A stretch of DNA of 64,000 bases, from assembly GCA_036877525.1 (NCBI GenBank), contig JAZGTH010000059.1, positions 9,263,501 through 9,327,500 on the forward strand, written 5' to 3'. The translations under genes were made by a program, and so were the position numbers. Origin of the DNA: Chromobotia macracanthus (lineage: Eukaryota > Chordata > Actinopteri > Cypriniformes > Botiidae). The notes beneath the pieces were generated by a model. That model did not search any database, was not told the DNA's origin, and saw nothing but the letters and a program-made list of their open reading frames with translations. This document shows, piece by piece, positions 46,741 to 61,204 of the stretch; position 1 is the first letter of the stretch, and each line of letters opens with the position of its first letter.

Positions 46741-48645
46741 AATAGTGGCAGGTCCCTTACACAGGATCACAAATCCCCTCCCAATTGTTTTGTCTAATCA
46801 GAGCTCCGTCATCCATTTTTATCTTCAATCTGCAGATAATGTGGATATTTTTAGTGTTGTAAACAATATAAATAGGTAGACTGAGACGATATACTGTATA
46901 CAGTGTGTTGATCAGGACAGAAAGCAGGTGAAAAGAATAGAAAGTGTAAGGATACTGTACAGGGGTGTTGCTTTTAATAAACAAGTACAGTATTTACAGT
47001 ATGTTACAGCTTAACTGAACCTCAAACATTAACCACATCACATCTGCTCATTCTTCGCTGTCAGATCGATAAATACGATACAAGTTAAAAGTTTGGTCAC
47101 ACCTGGTGATCTTTATCATTGTGCATGTTTAGAATAATAAAAACTAGATTGCAGTTTAGCTGTTTTTAAAGCAGCAGCTCTTTTTAAACAATCTAATATT
47201 TCAGAAGGGTTTCCACTGATTGCTCTTGACTCAGGCCCTGTCTTAATTCTGCTGGGAACTGTTCAGCGGAGGCGCTTTTCACATATTTTTTAATGTTTCA
47301 GCATAATAAATGGAGCCGAAAGTAGACTACAGTCTTATAAGCTGCGTAATAAAATAATTGAAACTGTACAGAAGACGTAACAAACACTCAATGGGGAACT
47401 TTGTGAATGACGGGCAGCTCTGTGGAAACCAGCGCAGCTTCCGTGCGTCTTGGTGACGCCATTGCGCACAACAGGCTGACCTTTTGCATTTCAAAGCACA
47501 GCTACAGAAATGCAAACACCAAAACTCCAAGACACCAAAAATAAGGGCCTTGTGTTCTGCATATTACATATAACATATAACACGCATTATACAAGATGTT
47601 GTTGTGCATTTGTTACTCATTTCCAGTAGCTCGTCTAATATCTGGAGAATCCTGGTGTGGTGATGCAATGTCCTCTGCTTTCTTGTGTTGGTTAATTGTA
47701 CCAACAGATACGTTTCAGGTTATGTTGCTAATGTTAGTTCACTTCTTTAAACTGCATCACTTATATAAATGTTAACATCACAGACATTTGACAGTCATCT
47801 CCAGCCCTTATAACTGTTGTCACTGGGAGCACAGCAGTACAGATGGACTAAACATTGCAGACTGTTGCATTTAATGAGAAATAGTAACACTGACAATTTT
47901 GGATGTTTGGAAAAAAGTTTCCCCAAACAGCACACATTTTTATAAAGTATAGACTGAAAACACCCTTTTGTTGAAATTTTGTGATGAATTGCTTTAATGT
48001 TTTTGTCATCAGTCTGCTAAATGTAAATAAAAACATAGCCTTCCTGAAGTCTCCTCAGATGAGCTTTAACAGATCAGAGGTACCAGCATACAACTGTCCT
48101 CCTGACTTTACAAGATGTACAATACCAGCATTGTGAGTTATGATGGAGACAGGTGAGGAAATCTGGGCTTCTTTTAGAACATTATGTTCCTGAAACAAAC
48201 ATCAAATCATCTGGCATGCTTTGACCAAGCTCTTCATGTTTGGAACTGGCTGAAAGTTCATCAGACGTTTTGTTCAGCTCTGATTTTTGGATAAACTATT
48301 CCTTAAGTTCATTACAGCTTCACTGACCTCTGCTGGACAAATATCAATAGTACAATTTCATACAGTGACCAGCAGGCTGTACTTCACAAAGCAACCTGTT
48401 AAACTATCTGTTGTTGTTTAGCAGTGCATGCATTTGTACTTTGTACTTTGTGCATACATATTTTTGTGGTACTTGCTCAGACAAGCATCCCTGTTATTAC
48501 TGCTCATAATTAGGGTTCATTCATCAAGTCACTTTTAATATTATAGTGATTTTCAGTATTCACGGTTCAAAGCAGAAACTCATACATAAATGTCATAGAC
48601 TTCCTAGTGAGCTGTTTAGTGGAACTTTTCTAATGCCTTAATCAG

Positions 48646-48838
48646 GGGTGCCCATTTCTTCTCCTGAAGGGTCCTGAAGAGTTTAGCTCTAACCCCAGTC
48701 AACCACACCTGAACCTTCTCATCCAGGTCTTATCAGGCAGATTAGAAACTTACAGGCAGGTGTTTTGTGGGCAAGCTGGAGTTAAACTCTGGGCACGGGT
48801 CCTCCCAGAGCATGATCGGACATCCCTGATCAAAATGC
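48646..48838. mobile_element. hAT-like MITE
   Basis: It begins caggggtgcccatttcttct and ends atgatcggacatccctg. The ends are imperfect inverted repeats (caggg(g/a)tg). The interior, gaagagtttagctctaaccc then cagtcaaccacacctgaacc and cttacaggcaggtgttttg, is a common fish repeat. A related fragment lies at about 5497-5555 (ctgaagggccacgtcctgca then gagtttagctc). Confidence 0.65.
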
Positions 48839-50375
48839 TTTTGTCTTTGGGCCACAGCAGTTAATGAAGACAGTGGGAAGGATCTCCATCAGAAGTTAAT
48901 ACAGAATAAGTGTTAAGGATGCTCTAGAAACCACATAACAACAGTCTAGTCACGGTGATGAGTTTTGCACAAGCGTTAATCATTTTCTATTGCATTTCTT
49001 ATGCATTATCCATTAATAAGTCAGTACTGTATTGAATTTCATGTATGAATTTGTTTAATGTATGAACCAGCATTTATTTATCTATGATTTAATGTTTATG
49101 TATGTTTAGTTTAGTCCATTTAAATTTTCTCTAGGTCACTGCTCTCTGTAGTCCACTAGGTGGCGATGTAACATCACTGTCCCACTTCACATGAGCTGTC
49201 ATTATCTGACAGTAGTGTTGATCAGAGAAATGTACTACCAATATACATAAGACAGAGTTTGGAGTTTACTCATTTAAAGCATTAATCTGTAATCTGTTGG
49301 TATTCCATGTGGATGTGTGATTCTTAGCAAGACTGGGACACTAAAAATGTTTTAATAATTGTAGCTTATAGGAAACGCATCCTTTTAATCTGTAAGAATA
49401 CAGACTCTGTTCCTTCCCATTAGACGTTGCTGCCTTAAAAGAAACTCTGATGTCACTCCCTGTGGTGTGTCAATGCTGAAATCTTTTATAGCCTTAAACC
49501 TCAGTGGTCAATATCTTCAAATGTTCTCATGAACTTCACAAATCCTCTTTCTCTTTACAGGACACACCTTATATTATTTCACATACAGTTAGCTGAAACA
49601 CACACCCTGCTTATTAAACTCTCATCATGTTCACACCTGCACTACCGTCAGATGTGCTGCGCATGTGTACTCGGCTCTGAATTCTAAATTCAATTTGATA
49701 TGTTTGTGATGTTTTATGTTCTATCTATCTTCAACAATTTGGATGCAAGATGAGTAATCAATATTTTGTTCTGTTTTCCAGGAAGAAAAAGACATTTTAA
49801 AGCTGTGAACAGATGCAGACTAAAACTACAAGTTCATTAGGGTAGAAATGTTTATCAGATATGTTATATAAACGTCAGAGAGGCGACTCTGTAATAACCT
49901 GTTGGACATATTATGTTGTTTGGCATTTTTAAGCATGATTTAGTATAACTCACATGTGCTCATTGTTATGCTACATATGGTGCTGAAAGTCATGTTCTGT
50001 CTTCAAAGCAAAGCCAGAGTGAAGAGCACATCCACAAGAGACCTGCGCATTCCCTGTGAGGACAACATCTAATCTTAGACAGTGCAAATCAGATGAGCGT
50101 CATCGCTGTGTCTCTGCGGACGATGCTGTCTGCCTTCTGTGACGTTTTCACAGCCGTGTGCTGGGCCTCACAAGAGCTGCTCGATTTGTCTGGGGCATTA
50201 TTAACAAGGGCCCAGGTGGCCATAATGTTGCCCGGGATGCTTTGACGTCAGAAAACCCCCCTGCTCCATAAACGACCCCCAGGACACCTGAGGAACTGAG
50301 AGACATCTACAAGAGCAATTGTTTCTTCTCTTTTTTTGCTGTGATTCTGTCCACATTAAGGATAGAATATTTCCC

Positions 50376-50690
50376 CCGCTAACAATTTTAGGTTTAAAAA
50401 TGTTTCCCTAGCGTGTCCATTAAGTTTAAAAAACGTAAAAATTTTATTTTGAAAGTTCTATGAACAGTCAAAACATCACATTTGTAATATGTTGTATTAA
50501 CGTTTTTGATTGGTTTGAATGTTATTCAAACTTTTTTATTCTGTAACATTTTTAAAAGGTTCCACTAACAACTTATAGAATAACATTTGTCATGATATAA
50601 AATGTTAAAACATTCCACTAATGTTATTGCAAGAACTTTTTTGAACAGATGTTATGCAACGTTCTGAGATCATTCCCGTTAGCTGGTAAG
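50376..50690 (+). repeat. MITE-like element, copy H, full length
   Basis: It starts ccgctaacaattttaggttt, includes gaaagttctatgaacagtca and ttccactaatgttattgcaa, and ends cattcccgttagctggtaag. About 315 bp, same size and order of blocks as copies C and G. Confidence 0.7.
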
Positions 50691-52439
50691 TTCCTGCTCT
50701 GTTGTTTTAATCAAATGCTTGCTGTGTATTACTGCGCCTCTGTGTCACACTTTCAGAGATATTGTGATTGGAAAGTGCTATAAACCGATTATACTCCCAG
50801 GAGAGATAAGCACTGTCTTCCCATATAGAAGATGCGAATGCGTTCTGCTATACTGCCTGTTTAATGGCTTCCTAGAAGCACACATTCTTCTCAAAAAAAT
50901 TCGCAAGGGAGTGTGCTTGTGTTAAAAAATGAAAAATGCGACATCTTGTTTGCTGTGTTTCTGCAGAGTGCTGCCAATGTCTCTGTGCTTTTTAAACTCC
51001 CATTATAATGGCTCTCGAATGGGTTCCTTTTTTTAAAGAATTTCAGGGAAATATTTATAAACAAAGGGGATAACCACTTCTAGGGATGTCTTGGCTAAGG
51101 CATATTTTAGCTCTATCTGCAGTGTTGGATGACTGGTATACTCCCTTTTCTTGGAAACGGCCCCAAATCTTCACTTTTGAAATGCGAGAACATGAAAACA
51201 TTATTGTAGAGGAATGGTTTGGGGTGAGACGCAGCTTAAAATAAGGCGTATTTTCACTGCAGTAATCAGAACAGCTGCAGAACATGCAGTCTTCACAGAG
51301 TCTTCACTTGATAGTAAGCACTATGAAGAGACGACACATCCTGAAGATTGCACTGCCCTGATGAGGCCATGTTCTATTAGGGAGGGGCTTTGTCATTGTA
51401 GGGGGTATTTTATTGGACAAAAATTTGGATACGTCTATCAGTGCTACGAGTGATCAATATTGTTCCTCTGAAAGTTTGTCAGCTTTCTTTAAAGCAAAAC
51501 TTTGCTTTTATGACTGATATGATAAGAGAAAAAATGTTTTGAATTGAATTTCAAATGTACTTGTTGAAATTTTTCATGCTGTTACAGTGAATGGGCTCTT
51601 CACGCACAATTCAAACGAGAGATGTAGGAATGAATCATTTTTCTTGAGTCTCTTCACATGCTTTAGTCCCTATTCATTGTCAATACATAGAAAAGAGTGA
51701 CCATTAAATGACACAGAGTGACTCCTTTGGTGTTTCACAGATGCAAGAAAGTCATAAGGGGCTGTGACAACATGAGAGTGAGTACTGGAAATGACACGAT
51801 TTTCATTTTTGGGTGAGCTGTGAGAGAGATGTTACTGTGTTTCGGCCATCAGGGTAGACTGCACCTCCGTTCCTCTGTCTTTTCATGCCAGAACTGTGTC
51901 AAATTGCAGCATATCAGGAAGAAGATGAACTCATCTAATTAAAGGAGAAAAGTTTCTTGGCTTCATCGCAAGGCTTTTTGAGTAGCTCTCTCAAAAAGCA
52001 CTAAATTAGCGTTCATCATCACCCACGTTTCTCTCTGAGTTCTGCATGTACTCTGATTACCACATGCACCACAGAATCAGTGTTTCTGCTCAGCATTCAT
52101 GTATTCCTCAGACTTCTGTACATTTCTTTAAAGGGCAGGTTTACGATACAGTTATTCAAACATTCCTTCAGCTTACAGTGATGAGGTTCATTTATTTTGT
52201 GTCTTGAATACCGTGCCTTCAAAGCTCTCCACACCCCCACGGCAACCTACGCACAGCAAGAAAGACTAATTGTGCGTAGCGTCAAACTTAACGTGGCATT
52301 ACAACAAGTTGCATTTAGAAAGGCAAACGCGCTCATGCTTTTCATGTTGATCTGTAGGCTTGTTGCGTTATTTTAGGGGATTCTTAAAAACGATGCCTGT
52401 TTATAGATAAAGAAATAATTTTCATTTGCAAAATCCTAA

Positions 52440-52600
52440 AGGGATCGTTCAGTCTGAAACTATTTCTTGCATAAGTAAAACAATGGAATTAAAAGATAAT
52501 GTTTACCCAAAAATGAAAATTGTGACATTCTTCAGCTGTCGCTTAAAACACTCAAAATAATAATAATAATTTCCTCTCACAAACATCATTTTGCTTCAGA
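52440..52600. repeat. TTAA-type interspersed repeat fragment
   Basis: The sequence gtttacccaaaaatgaaaat then tgtgacattcttcagctgt matches the cyprinid element whose other end reads tttgggtg(a/c)actatcccttt. Similar ends occur near 51810 (tttttgggtgagctgtga), 53070 (tttttgggtacactcttcct), 62022 (ttaaagcgacagtgcaccta) and 63885 (tttttgggtgcactatccct). Confidence 0.5.
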
Positions 52601-55600
52601 AGACATTTATTAACCCATTGGAGTCAAATGGATTGCTTTTATGATGGATGGATGCACTTTTTGGAGATTCAAAATCTTGGGCACTGTTCACTGCCATTAT
52701 AAAGCTGGGAAGAGCCAGGTATTGTTTAATATAACTCAGAATGTGTTTCACACCTAGGATGACATGAGGGGGAGTAAAGTATGGGGTAATTTTTATTTTT
52801 TGATGAAATGTTTTTATAAATGGTGTAAGGCATTATCTTTCAATCTAAACATAATGTGAATGAGATTTCAAAACATTAACAGAGAGGAAAATTATCAGTA
52901 AATAATAAGTTACACTTCAGAAAACTGAAAATATAGCCCTAACCCTGAAAGAAGACATAGATTTTTGTTTATGTTTGAAGACTTTTTATGTCTCATGTTG
53001 TGTAAAAAGCAACTCCAGGACTGAAAACCATGTGAAGGTTGTGAAGGTGATGGCAGAGTTTTTGGGTACACTCTTCCTTTAAGTTTCTGTGTTGTGGATT
53101 ATATTCTGGACAGTCAGCCAGTTGGCATTAACTCCTGCTCACTGCCCGGTGATCGGGAGAGCTGAAGCTGGTGAGTGAGCGATCTGCCCGGCAAATTGCC
53201 TGGATTTATTACAGCACTATTTTTCAGACATCATTCCGTCATTTAGAATTCAATAGATTTTGACAAGGTCTGCTAACAAAAGGACAGGACAATTTATTTC
53301 ACATTGGTGAAGAACCATATGTAAAAACTACTTGCGGTACCTAACACAGATTATTAACACCAGAGCTGGTCATTTAAATAAATGGAGTGACATCCTGCCC
53401 AAGGACAGCCATTCTTTTTGTCAGCTATCATTGTTGTGTTTGCTCTGGAATTAAGTGCACTTGATTTTTGGAAAGGTTAATCTACCATTATGAACGACTG
53501 CTCTTGGGGATTTCACGCCCAGACTGATTTCTCAAGAAAAACAGCCGTAACCTTTATGTGCTGATGAGAAACCTTTCGGTTGCTTTGTATTAATTCAGCT
53601 TTCAAACCAGCAGTGAGTAATCATCTCAACTTCAGTGACATGCCCGAGTGCAAATATGTCTGTAATCTAGCAACTGTTTTCTCTGCTTTTCTCTGAAGGT
53701 TTGTGCTGTTGTACTACATTTCAACATCCACTATTAATAATCGACATCACAGCTTTTCATAAAACTGACACACTATGATCAGATAATGGGTAGATAGAGC
53801 TTCACTTGTTTAAATCAGTCAGAGTTCACAGCCTGTGTATGATCTCCCACCACTGATGTATTAATCCTGTTTTGTAGCATGATGGAACTCTTTCTCCAAT
53901 ACAACATGTAACGTGGGCCATATTGCTCACATACATTCTGAGCAGCTCTATAAGGGGGTCTGTCAGATCAGCACATACCTACCTTGCATCACAGACTCGG
54001 TTTGTCTGTCCCTTTGAATTCTTAGCTGGGTTTTGCAGTGGTTGAAACAGACACTTTTGTTTCTTTTGCTGCTGGTTAAAATAGCAGAATTTTCTGTTTG
54101 TAGTTACAGTGATTTGATTTAGAGAACATTGATCTGGCCAAGTTAGCAAATTATTCAAGATGAGCTAATGTTCAATTCTTCGACTTGGATTTCACTTGAC
54201 AACGGACACAAGCGTGTGATAAAAGGCTATTTATATACACACAGGGTTCTGTTACAGCCTGAGTCTTGTTGTACTGAACAGACTGGCACAATTACAGTGA
54301 AAAAGAGCACTTCAGAGGCGGGAGAGATTTTCAGTGTTGTGCACCACTTACCCGCAGACAAGAGAGACCCACATTTACCAAATTATTGCTGAATTGTTTT
54401 AACCAAAGTTTAACCCCTCAGCTCACATTTTTTAAGTTCAGTCAGCATTTTGCAGCATATCTGTTTTCAATGTCTTTTTTATAAACACAGTAAGCTTCGA
54501 ACACACGAGGACAAAACAAAATAACTGGACTGTTGAACTTGGGCTGTTTTTTTCTTGAGCTGTTTTTTTGTTTCATGGTACAAAATCAGGCAGCAGGGCA
54601 TTTCAGAAATTTGATTGATTTTATGTATTTGACTGTCAAAAAATGTAACTACAGTTGTGAGTAGCTCAGCTGTTAGAATCGCTGTCATATAGCTGCTTGC
54701 ACACTCCTGTTCTCTCTCAAAATCAAATCAAATTCATACTGTTTGTTTGTTTGTGTTTGTAGTTTATATACTAGCAAACAATGTTTAAAAATAGTAGCTT
54801 GACTCCAGTTTCATTCATTTATGAGTATCTTGTAGTTTGACAAGTTTTAAAGTAGCTTTTCAGTTCTGGCTGTGAGGCAAAATACCCCATAAAAATCCAT
54901 ACAGCCATTAGATAAACTCTTAACAGTCAACTGTACCGATAAAACAACCCAATTCGTTTCAAGGTCAGTGAAAAGCTTTTATGTCACTTATAAATACACT
55001 AAAGAGACACTCAAAAAGACCATAACTGTCATCTTTGTTCCAGGATAAAAACTGCTAATTAATTTGCTTATATAAGTTTTTCTTTAAATAAAATCCACCC
55101 TGTCCAGATGAAACACTGAATGGATTTTTTCCTCGATTAAGAAGAGAAATCTTCAATTTATTTGCTCATTAGCTGCTTCTGTCTTACAAGGTTTCTTCTA
55201 AATGACCCTCATGACAAAGACATGATAAAGTGAAAAAGCACTCTGATTTAATGCAGGGCTCCGCACCGAGGAGACGCCTCGCTCTGCCACAAGATATGCA
55301 AAAGGATCATTTTGTGTTAATTAGCAAATTGGGAACAGCGTGACTCGTGTAGATTAACATTTGCTCCGTGCAGGTTTCATAGAGCTCTGCTGCCGTGTTC
55401 AGTGCTGCATGTTAAATACTCCAGCTGTTTCAGATATTCATCTCAATTTCCAGAAGAGTCGTCAGGATAGGATTGAGGTCTCAGGTACTGTAATACTGCA
55501 CAAATGAAGGTGACAGATACAGTTCCCTGTTAACTATGGGGCATAATGACGCCCCTAATAAGAAGAATCACAAATCAGATGCATCTGCAAAACTCTTAGA

Positions 55601-57742
55601 TCTTCTGCTTTTCAGATGACTCTCGTGTGAAACAGACTTGAGTAACCTCACATATGACTCTTTTCAGGAAATTAGCAAATGTACCAAGGTCTACACACAA
55701 AGAAAAAAATTAACCCATTCTTTACAATAGTAAAGAATTTGAACTTTTATAAGAGCAAACTGTCTGGCCTTTGTTGTCCACATTTATTCTATGCCTCTAT
55801 ACTCGTTCTGTATGTCAACAATTGTTTCATTGGTGTCTGTTTTATTTAAGAAATTTCAGGAGGAACATCAAAGTTACTTTCTATGAAACCTACCTGAGAA
55901 GTCCACATCAGAACAGAACCAGCTCACTGGAGAGGAGCAATTGAACATTTTAGGGTAGAGAAAAGTATTAGCCATTTCTCAAAACTTACAAACACAAACG
56001 TTTTTGCAATAACATTCTCTGAAGAATCGTGCCCAATATGAAAAGAAACGTTTATTAAGAATGTCAATAGATTTTCAATAGAAATTTGATTTCATGTCAC
56101 TTTAAGGAAAGAAACAGCAGTGGGAACCATCTCTGTCAGCTTGACAGTAGACAGGCGGGGTGGGTAGAGGTGGTGGCTTATGTTTGATGTCACATTTTTT
56201 GTACCACACTCTCGGCCCCCTGGCCCCCTGATCCCCACCCTCTTAAGGTGCTCTTGTTTCAGCCCAGCAGCCCCTCTGGAATATGATAGGCTGTGGGGAC
56301 TTCACCCCCGGCCCCCTTCAGCCACGGACAATGGAACTGTAAACCCTCACAGCTTTGAATAATTCATCCCTGTCGCATGAGATGAAGAATGTCAAAAAGC
56401 AATGTCCTGACACCTGAGCCACTGTGATTTTAACAGAATGTTTTAATGTGAAACCTACATTAAAATGATTTTCATCATTGTACCAGGAATACTGGGCCTG
56501 TATTTTGCTTTGGGCCTTTTATCTTTAGATATTGTTGTGGGGCTCATATAATCATTCTTTCACCTTATTAGCCTTTCTCTGAGTTTAGCATAGATTTGCA
56601 TTTCCTGCAGGAAATAGTGTTCGCAAAGCAGCCAAAGAATAGTGTTGTTTCAGGTCAGCTTCTGTGCTGTGTCAGGAACTGAGGGCCAATGAGCGAAGAT
56701 CATGGCAGTTCATTTTGAGGGGACATGAGCAGGTCAGATAATTGCCATTGAGATTAATGAGAATAATAACAATGATCTCCCTCCAGTTATTACAAACCTC
56801 ATTGATTAAATCACAATTTTAGAATTTTAAATAATGTTTAACAATTTAAAAATTGGTTAAACATTATTTTATAAAACTAATATAATATATACAAATACGT
56901 TATATATAAATTACAATTAAACTGAAATAATTATATGTATGTAAAAATATGTTTATATATTATAGATGTTGCTTGTAAAAACATAATTTAATTAGAATGT
57001 TTTACATTCTGGTATAATAATGTTATCTACATAACGTTATCTAGTTGGGCAAACTGGGGTTAGTTAATGATCCTCTACCCCCGTTTATAAATTCTTAATC
57101 GGATACAAAAAAAACCCTGAATCTGATCACATCATCATCTGGTTATATTCTGAATGCTAGACATTGTATTTATGTAAGTCAAGAGAGATTTTCAAGCTTT
57201 AATCCTGAAATATTTAAAAGCATCAATTGCAGAAGTTGAATAGGGTTTAGACCAGCTTCTACAGAAAATAGCCACTCTCCATTCCTAATAACGGAGGCTG
57301 CTGGCTGTTATTTCAGGGTTTTGAGAGACAGAAATGGCAGATGAAGCATTTTCAGCATCAGAGGAAATGTCTGTCTCCTCGTAGGACTGACACATTTCGG
57401 ATGAATGATGTATGTCATGTAAATGTCAGTCGAGAGTGAAACCTGATTGGCTGTTTTGATGGGCCTTCTGCAGCTGAATGACACCAATGTGCTGTCAAGG
57501 GCTGACCACCGCCCATTTGACAAACCAGTTTACAAAAAACAAGCTTTTTATTCTTTTAGCAAATGTAATATTTAATGAATTTATTTCTTTAATATTTAAA
57601 TATTAATAGAATTAACTAGTTTAAGGTTTTGCAGGCTGCCATGATCCAGTCATTTGCATTTTAGTTTATCGTGGTTATCAGAATTGTTTAGGGTCTGTTA
57701 ATGCACAGAAGGGAATGTTTTATAGTCTGCAGCTGTTCAGAT

Positions 57743-57925
57743 GGGCAGTCGTGGTCTAAGGCTTAAAGAGTCTGACTTGTAACCCAAAGGTTGCAGGTTT
57801 GATTTCCATAGCTGGGAGGAAACAATGTGTCCTTGAGCATCTAGGGCATCTTAACCCCAGTTGCTCCCTGGGTGCTGCAGTGCTGCTCCAGCTGTGTGTG
57901 TTTTCACTACTCACTACCTGACAAA
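57743..57925 (+). mobile_element. tRNA-derived SINE (HE1/V-SINE-like)
   Basis: An A-box-like gtggtctaaggctt is followed by a B-box-like ggtttgatttcc. Then comes the core tgtccttgagcatctagggc, aaccccagttgctccctggg and gtgtgtgttttcactact. This order (tRNA head, ccttgagca, ccccagttgctccc) is a familiar teleost SINE. Family assignment is by memory. Confidence 0.7.
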
Positions 57926-58674
57926 TATGTCAATCTGAACTATATCAAATCTATAGGAGGCTGTTTATACAAAACTTTGTTCCTGGTATATGCAATACAA
58001 TAACAGTGAATAGAGACCAGAGTTTTTCAGTTCCAATGATAAAAGCAGTCCAGCTGTGCTGAAACCTCTCCAAATATTCTGAAGCGTATGAAGTTATTGA
58101 CAGAATTGTTATAATTTGTTGATCTGTTATTTAAACAAAATGTTTGCTAGCATTGTTTGTTAATCTGAATTCTCTTTGCTTTAATAGAACAGCGAAACAT
58201 TTGTTTACATTTCCTCCATGGCAACAGATAATTTACCCGGTTACTCTGTAATAGCTCAATGAAAAAAGGGAAATTGCTTTAACTGAACTCGATTAAATCC
58301 CAGGTGTTTGCAATAACCTGCTGTGGATTTTCACAGAGGCACATAATCCTGAGATAAACAGGTGGTAATAAAATGCCAAGAATGAAAATGTCTTGTGGAT
58401 GATAAATGCTGCTCTACACAATATGGCTGACTGCATTGCTTTGTACAGGTTAATATCTGTGCTGCAGTTAAATGAAATCATTAATACAGAGTCATTATCA
58501 TCACAACAGTCTCATTGTTCATGTTATTTTCAGCTGGTTCCTTAATAGATGCTTGATGTTTTAGATTTACACACCACGATGTTCTGACACTGTGTTGATT
58601 TAAAACAGGAGATGGTAGAAGGCAGGACATGTGGTCATGGTTTATGTGGTCAGAATGACATGCAAATTAGGACA

Positions 58675-58800
58675 AAATCTTCTTTTTGAACTGATGTGAA
58701 TTTGTCCTCTGCATTTAACCCATCAGTTAGTGCACACACACACACACACACACACTGTATACCGTGAACACACACCTGGAGCAGCAGGCAGCACTTATTA
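58675..58800. mobile_element. SINE fragment with (CA)n
   Basis: The sequence tttgtcctctgcatttaacc then catcagttagtgcacacaca, and later gtgaacacacacctggagca then gcaggcagca, is a characteristic piece of fish SINEs. It is interrupted by a pure ca tract at about 58732-58755. Confidence 0.6.
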
Positions 58801-58893
58801 CACTGATCAATTAGTTTTGATAAAATCAATTGAACAACCAATCAGTCAGTGACCTACAGTGTACGTCTCAATATAATGTAACTGCAGAGACTG

Positions 58894-58897
<4 letters not shown>

Positions 58898-58926
<29 letters not shown>
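58898..58926. repeat. (CT)n microsatellite
   Basis: About fourteen ct units. Confidence 0.9.
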
Positions 58927-58930
<4 letters not shown>

Positions 58931-61204
58931 GCGTGTGTATGTGCTGTAGTTTAAAGTGAGGTAGATGAGGTAGATTTTGCCTCATATTTCATGTAAGTGG
59001 AAAACTGAGGTGCAGGGGGAGAGAACAATCCAGCTCACAGATGTTCTCTCTGTGATTGATGCTTGGACCCTGTCCCTCTCACTCTAAGAGCCCTCAGCAG
59101 CCACAATCATCTCGCAGCAGCCCATGTCATCACCACAAAAACTGAAAACACTTCAAGCAAACTGCCTATCGCCGGCAGAAAATCACACACTCTGACTTTA
59201 GAGTTGTGCTGCTGAACGCACGCTGAGATAAACATTGTCATTAACAAAGACCAACAGATGGCAGAACTGGAGAGAGCCCATATATGAGATACAACAGGCA
59301 GAGTAAGAAACTGGTTTAGGCTAGTAACGGCAAATTGTCTTCAAGAGCTGAAGAGAGAAAGAGGGGTTGCTTTTCTCCCGCGAGGTCATTGATGAGGATT
59401 TAGTAGCTCAACCAGGTCACAGAATGTTGCTCACCTCTTATATTTATCAGTTGTTCTGAATGGTCTATTGAGGGCACACTCGCTGGCCCAAAAACTGGAT
59501 CAAGGTTTACCCTGATGTTGTTTGTTTTTTTGATGTCCAGTCCTTGTTACTGTAATAAAGTTCTTTTAAATTAGAGTAAAACTATAATGCAATGACTTTA
59601 ACTTTAGCATTATGGTAATGAATAATGATTATTTAGTGGTGGGCATTGTGCTTCCTGTATTTTTATTAAAACTGCAAAAACTTAATGATGTTCCTATATT
59701 TTGAAACATAAAATTGCAAGTTACTGGACATTTACAGTACCCCCACACACGATACAGTAGCCGGATCTTCTTTTGTTTACAGATGTGACGTAACCAAACT
59801 GACATTTTCAGGGAAATCAGACCAGTCAGAAAAATACCTGAGCAAGTACATGACAAGAATACCTAATTTTGTTCGTTTTTAACCAAGAAGTATAGATTGC
59901 AGCTTAAAGCAAAATATGCTTTTGTATCTTTTGCTTTTAACTTTGGGACAAAATGCAAGCAGGGCTTTTTCTTGAATTTGCCCCACTCTTTAGCTTTGTG
60001 TTTTCTGCGGTCACACACAAAGATGTTTGAAAGACACAAGCGTGTTATGAAATCAGTACGGCACAGGCGTGTAAACACACAGACATGGTTATGTAAGACA
60101 TCATAATCTGCTGTTACTATGGTTACTACAGCCCCAGCTGACTTTAGTGGTGCTGCAAGAAAGGCAAACATTCAAACCGTCACGCTCACAGCTCAGCCTT
60201 TTTGTTGTCAGTAGTAGCTGTCAGTGTATACATGGAAACTGCACTCACGTCCTCTTTGCGCAGCATCTTTCATCCCTGCAGCTTAAACATCCGTCCTCTC
60301 AGACATCTTGAGGGATGTTGACTTTGGAGGGAGTCTGTGCCTCTTGTATTCATGTAATGCACATGTTGCACCTCAGTGGTGTAACATTGACACGCTAGTG
60401 CCTGGATCAGATTTTCTTGTGGGAGTGTGGAATCAGTTTGTGGGATTTTTCGGGGGCTTAACTTCTGTTTACAGACAAATGTGAGCAGTTACATCTTAGT
60501 ATAATCGTGTATTCTCTCTCCGCCAGGCTGCGTGAGCCCATCTTAATATAAACCCCCACGTGTTTGACAAACACAACGACAGAAAAGTGATTTCCTTTCA
60601 GTGCAGCACAGAGCTGCTTACCTTGCCGTAAGTGTCAAACGCTTCAAACAGAATCGTGAATAAATAGTTTGCAGTGTGACATCAGGGCGAGTGTCTGTAT
60701 TATTATAGTGACTGTTGACAGAGACAATGAGCTTAGGGTTTGGGAGAGAAACAGCAACACTGTTTACAAGGTCTGAGGGGGCAGCGGACGAGCTGTGCGT
60801 GATGAAAGCTGGACAGGTAGAGGACCTTTATTTCCCCTCAGAGATGAACGTCTCTGTGTGTGAAGGGCATAAAGAGAGAGAGAGAGAGAGAGTATAGCTA
60901 AAATGTTAAAAGGACATTGTGACTTATTTGACCATTGAACACATAATAATTTCAGAGAACTCACCAGATGTTTAGTAAGAGTGGCCATTGCTGTTTGTTC
61001 TGTAAAAAGGAAAAAAACTGATAAAATCTTTTAATATCTTAATAATTTCTCCTAGACAGCAATGAGATTAAATTTGCTTCTTCTGTGTCTCAGATATTTC
61101 TCCTGAGAAAAAGACCTAGATCTCAGCGACATCACAAACTGAGCTTAGATTTGTCAAATCTGCAATCACAAGTCAAGACTCAAGATTTCAAGCTAAAATT
61201 AAAC

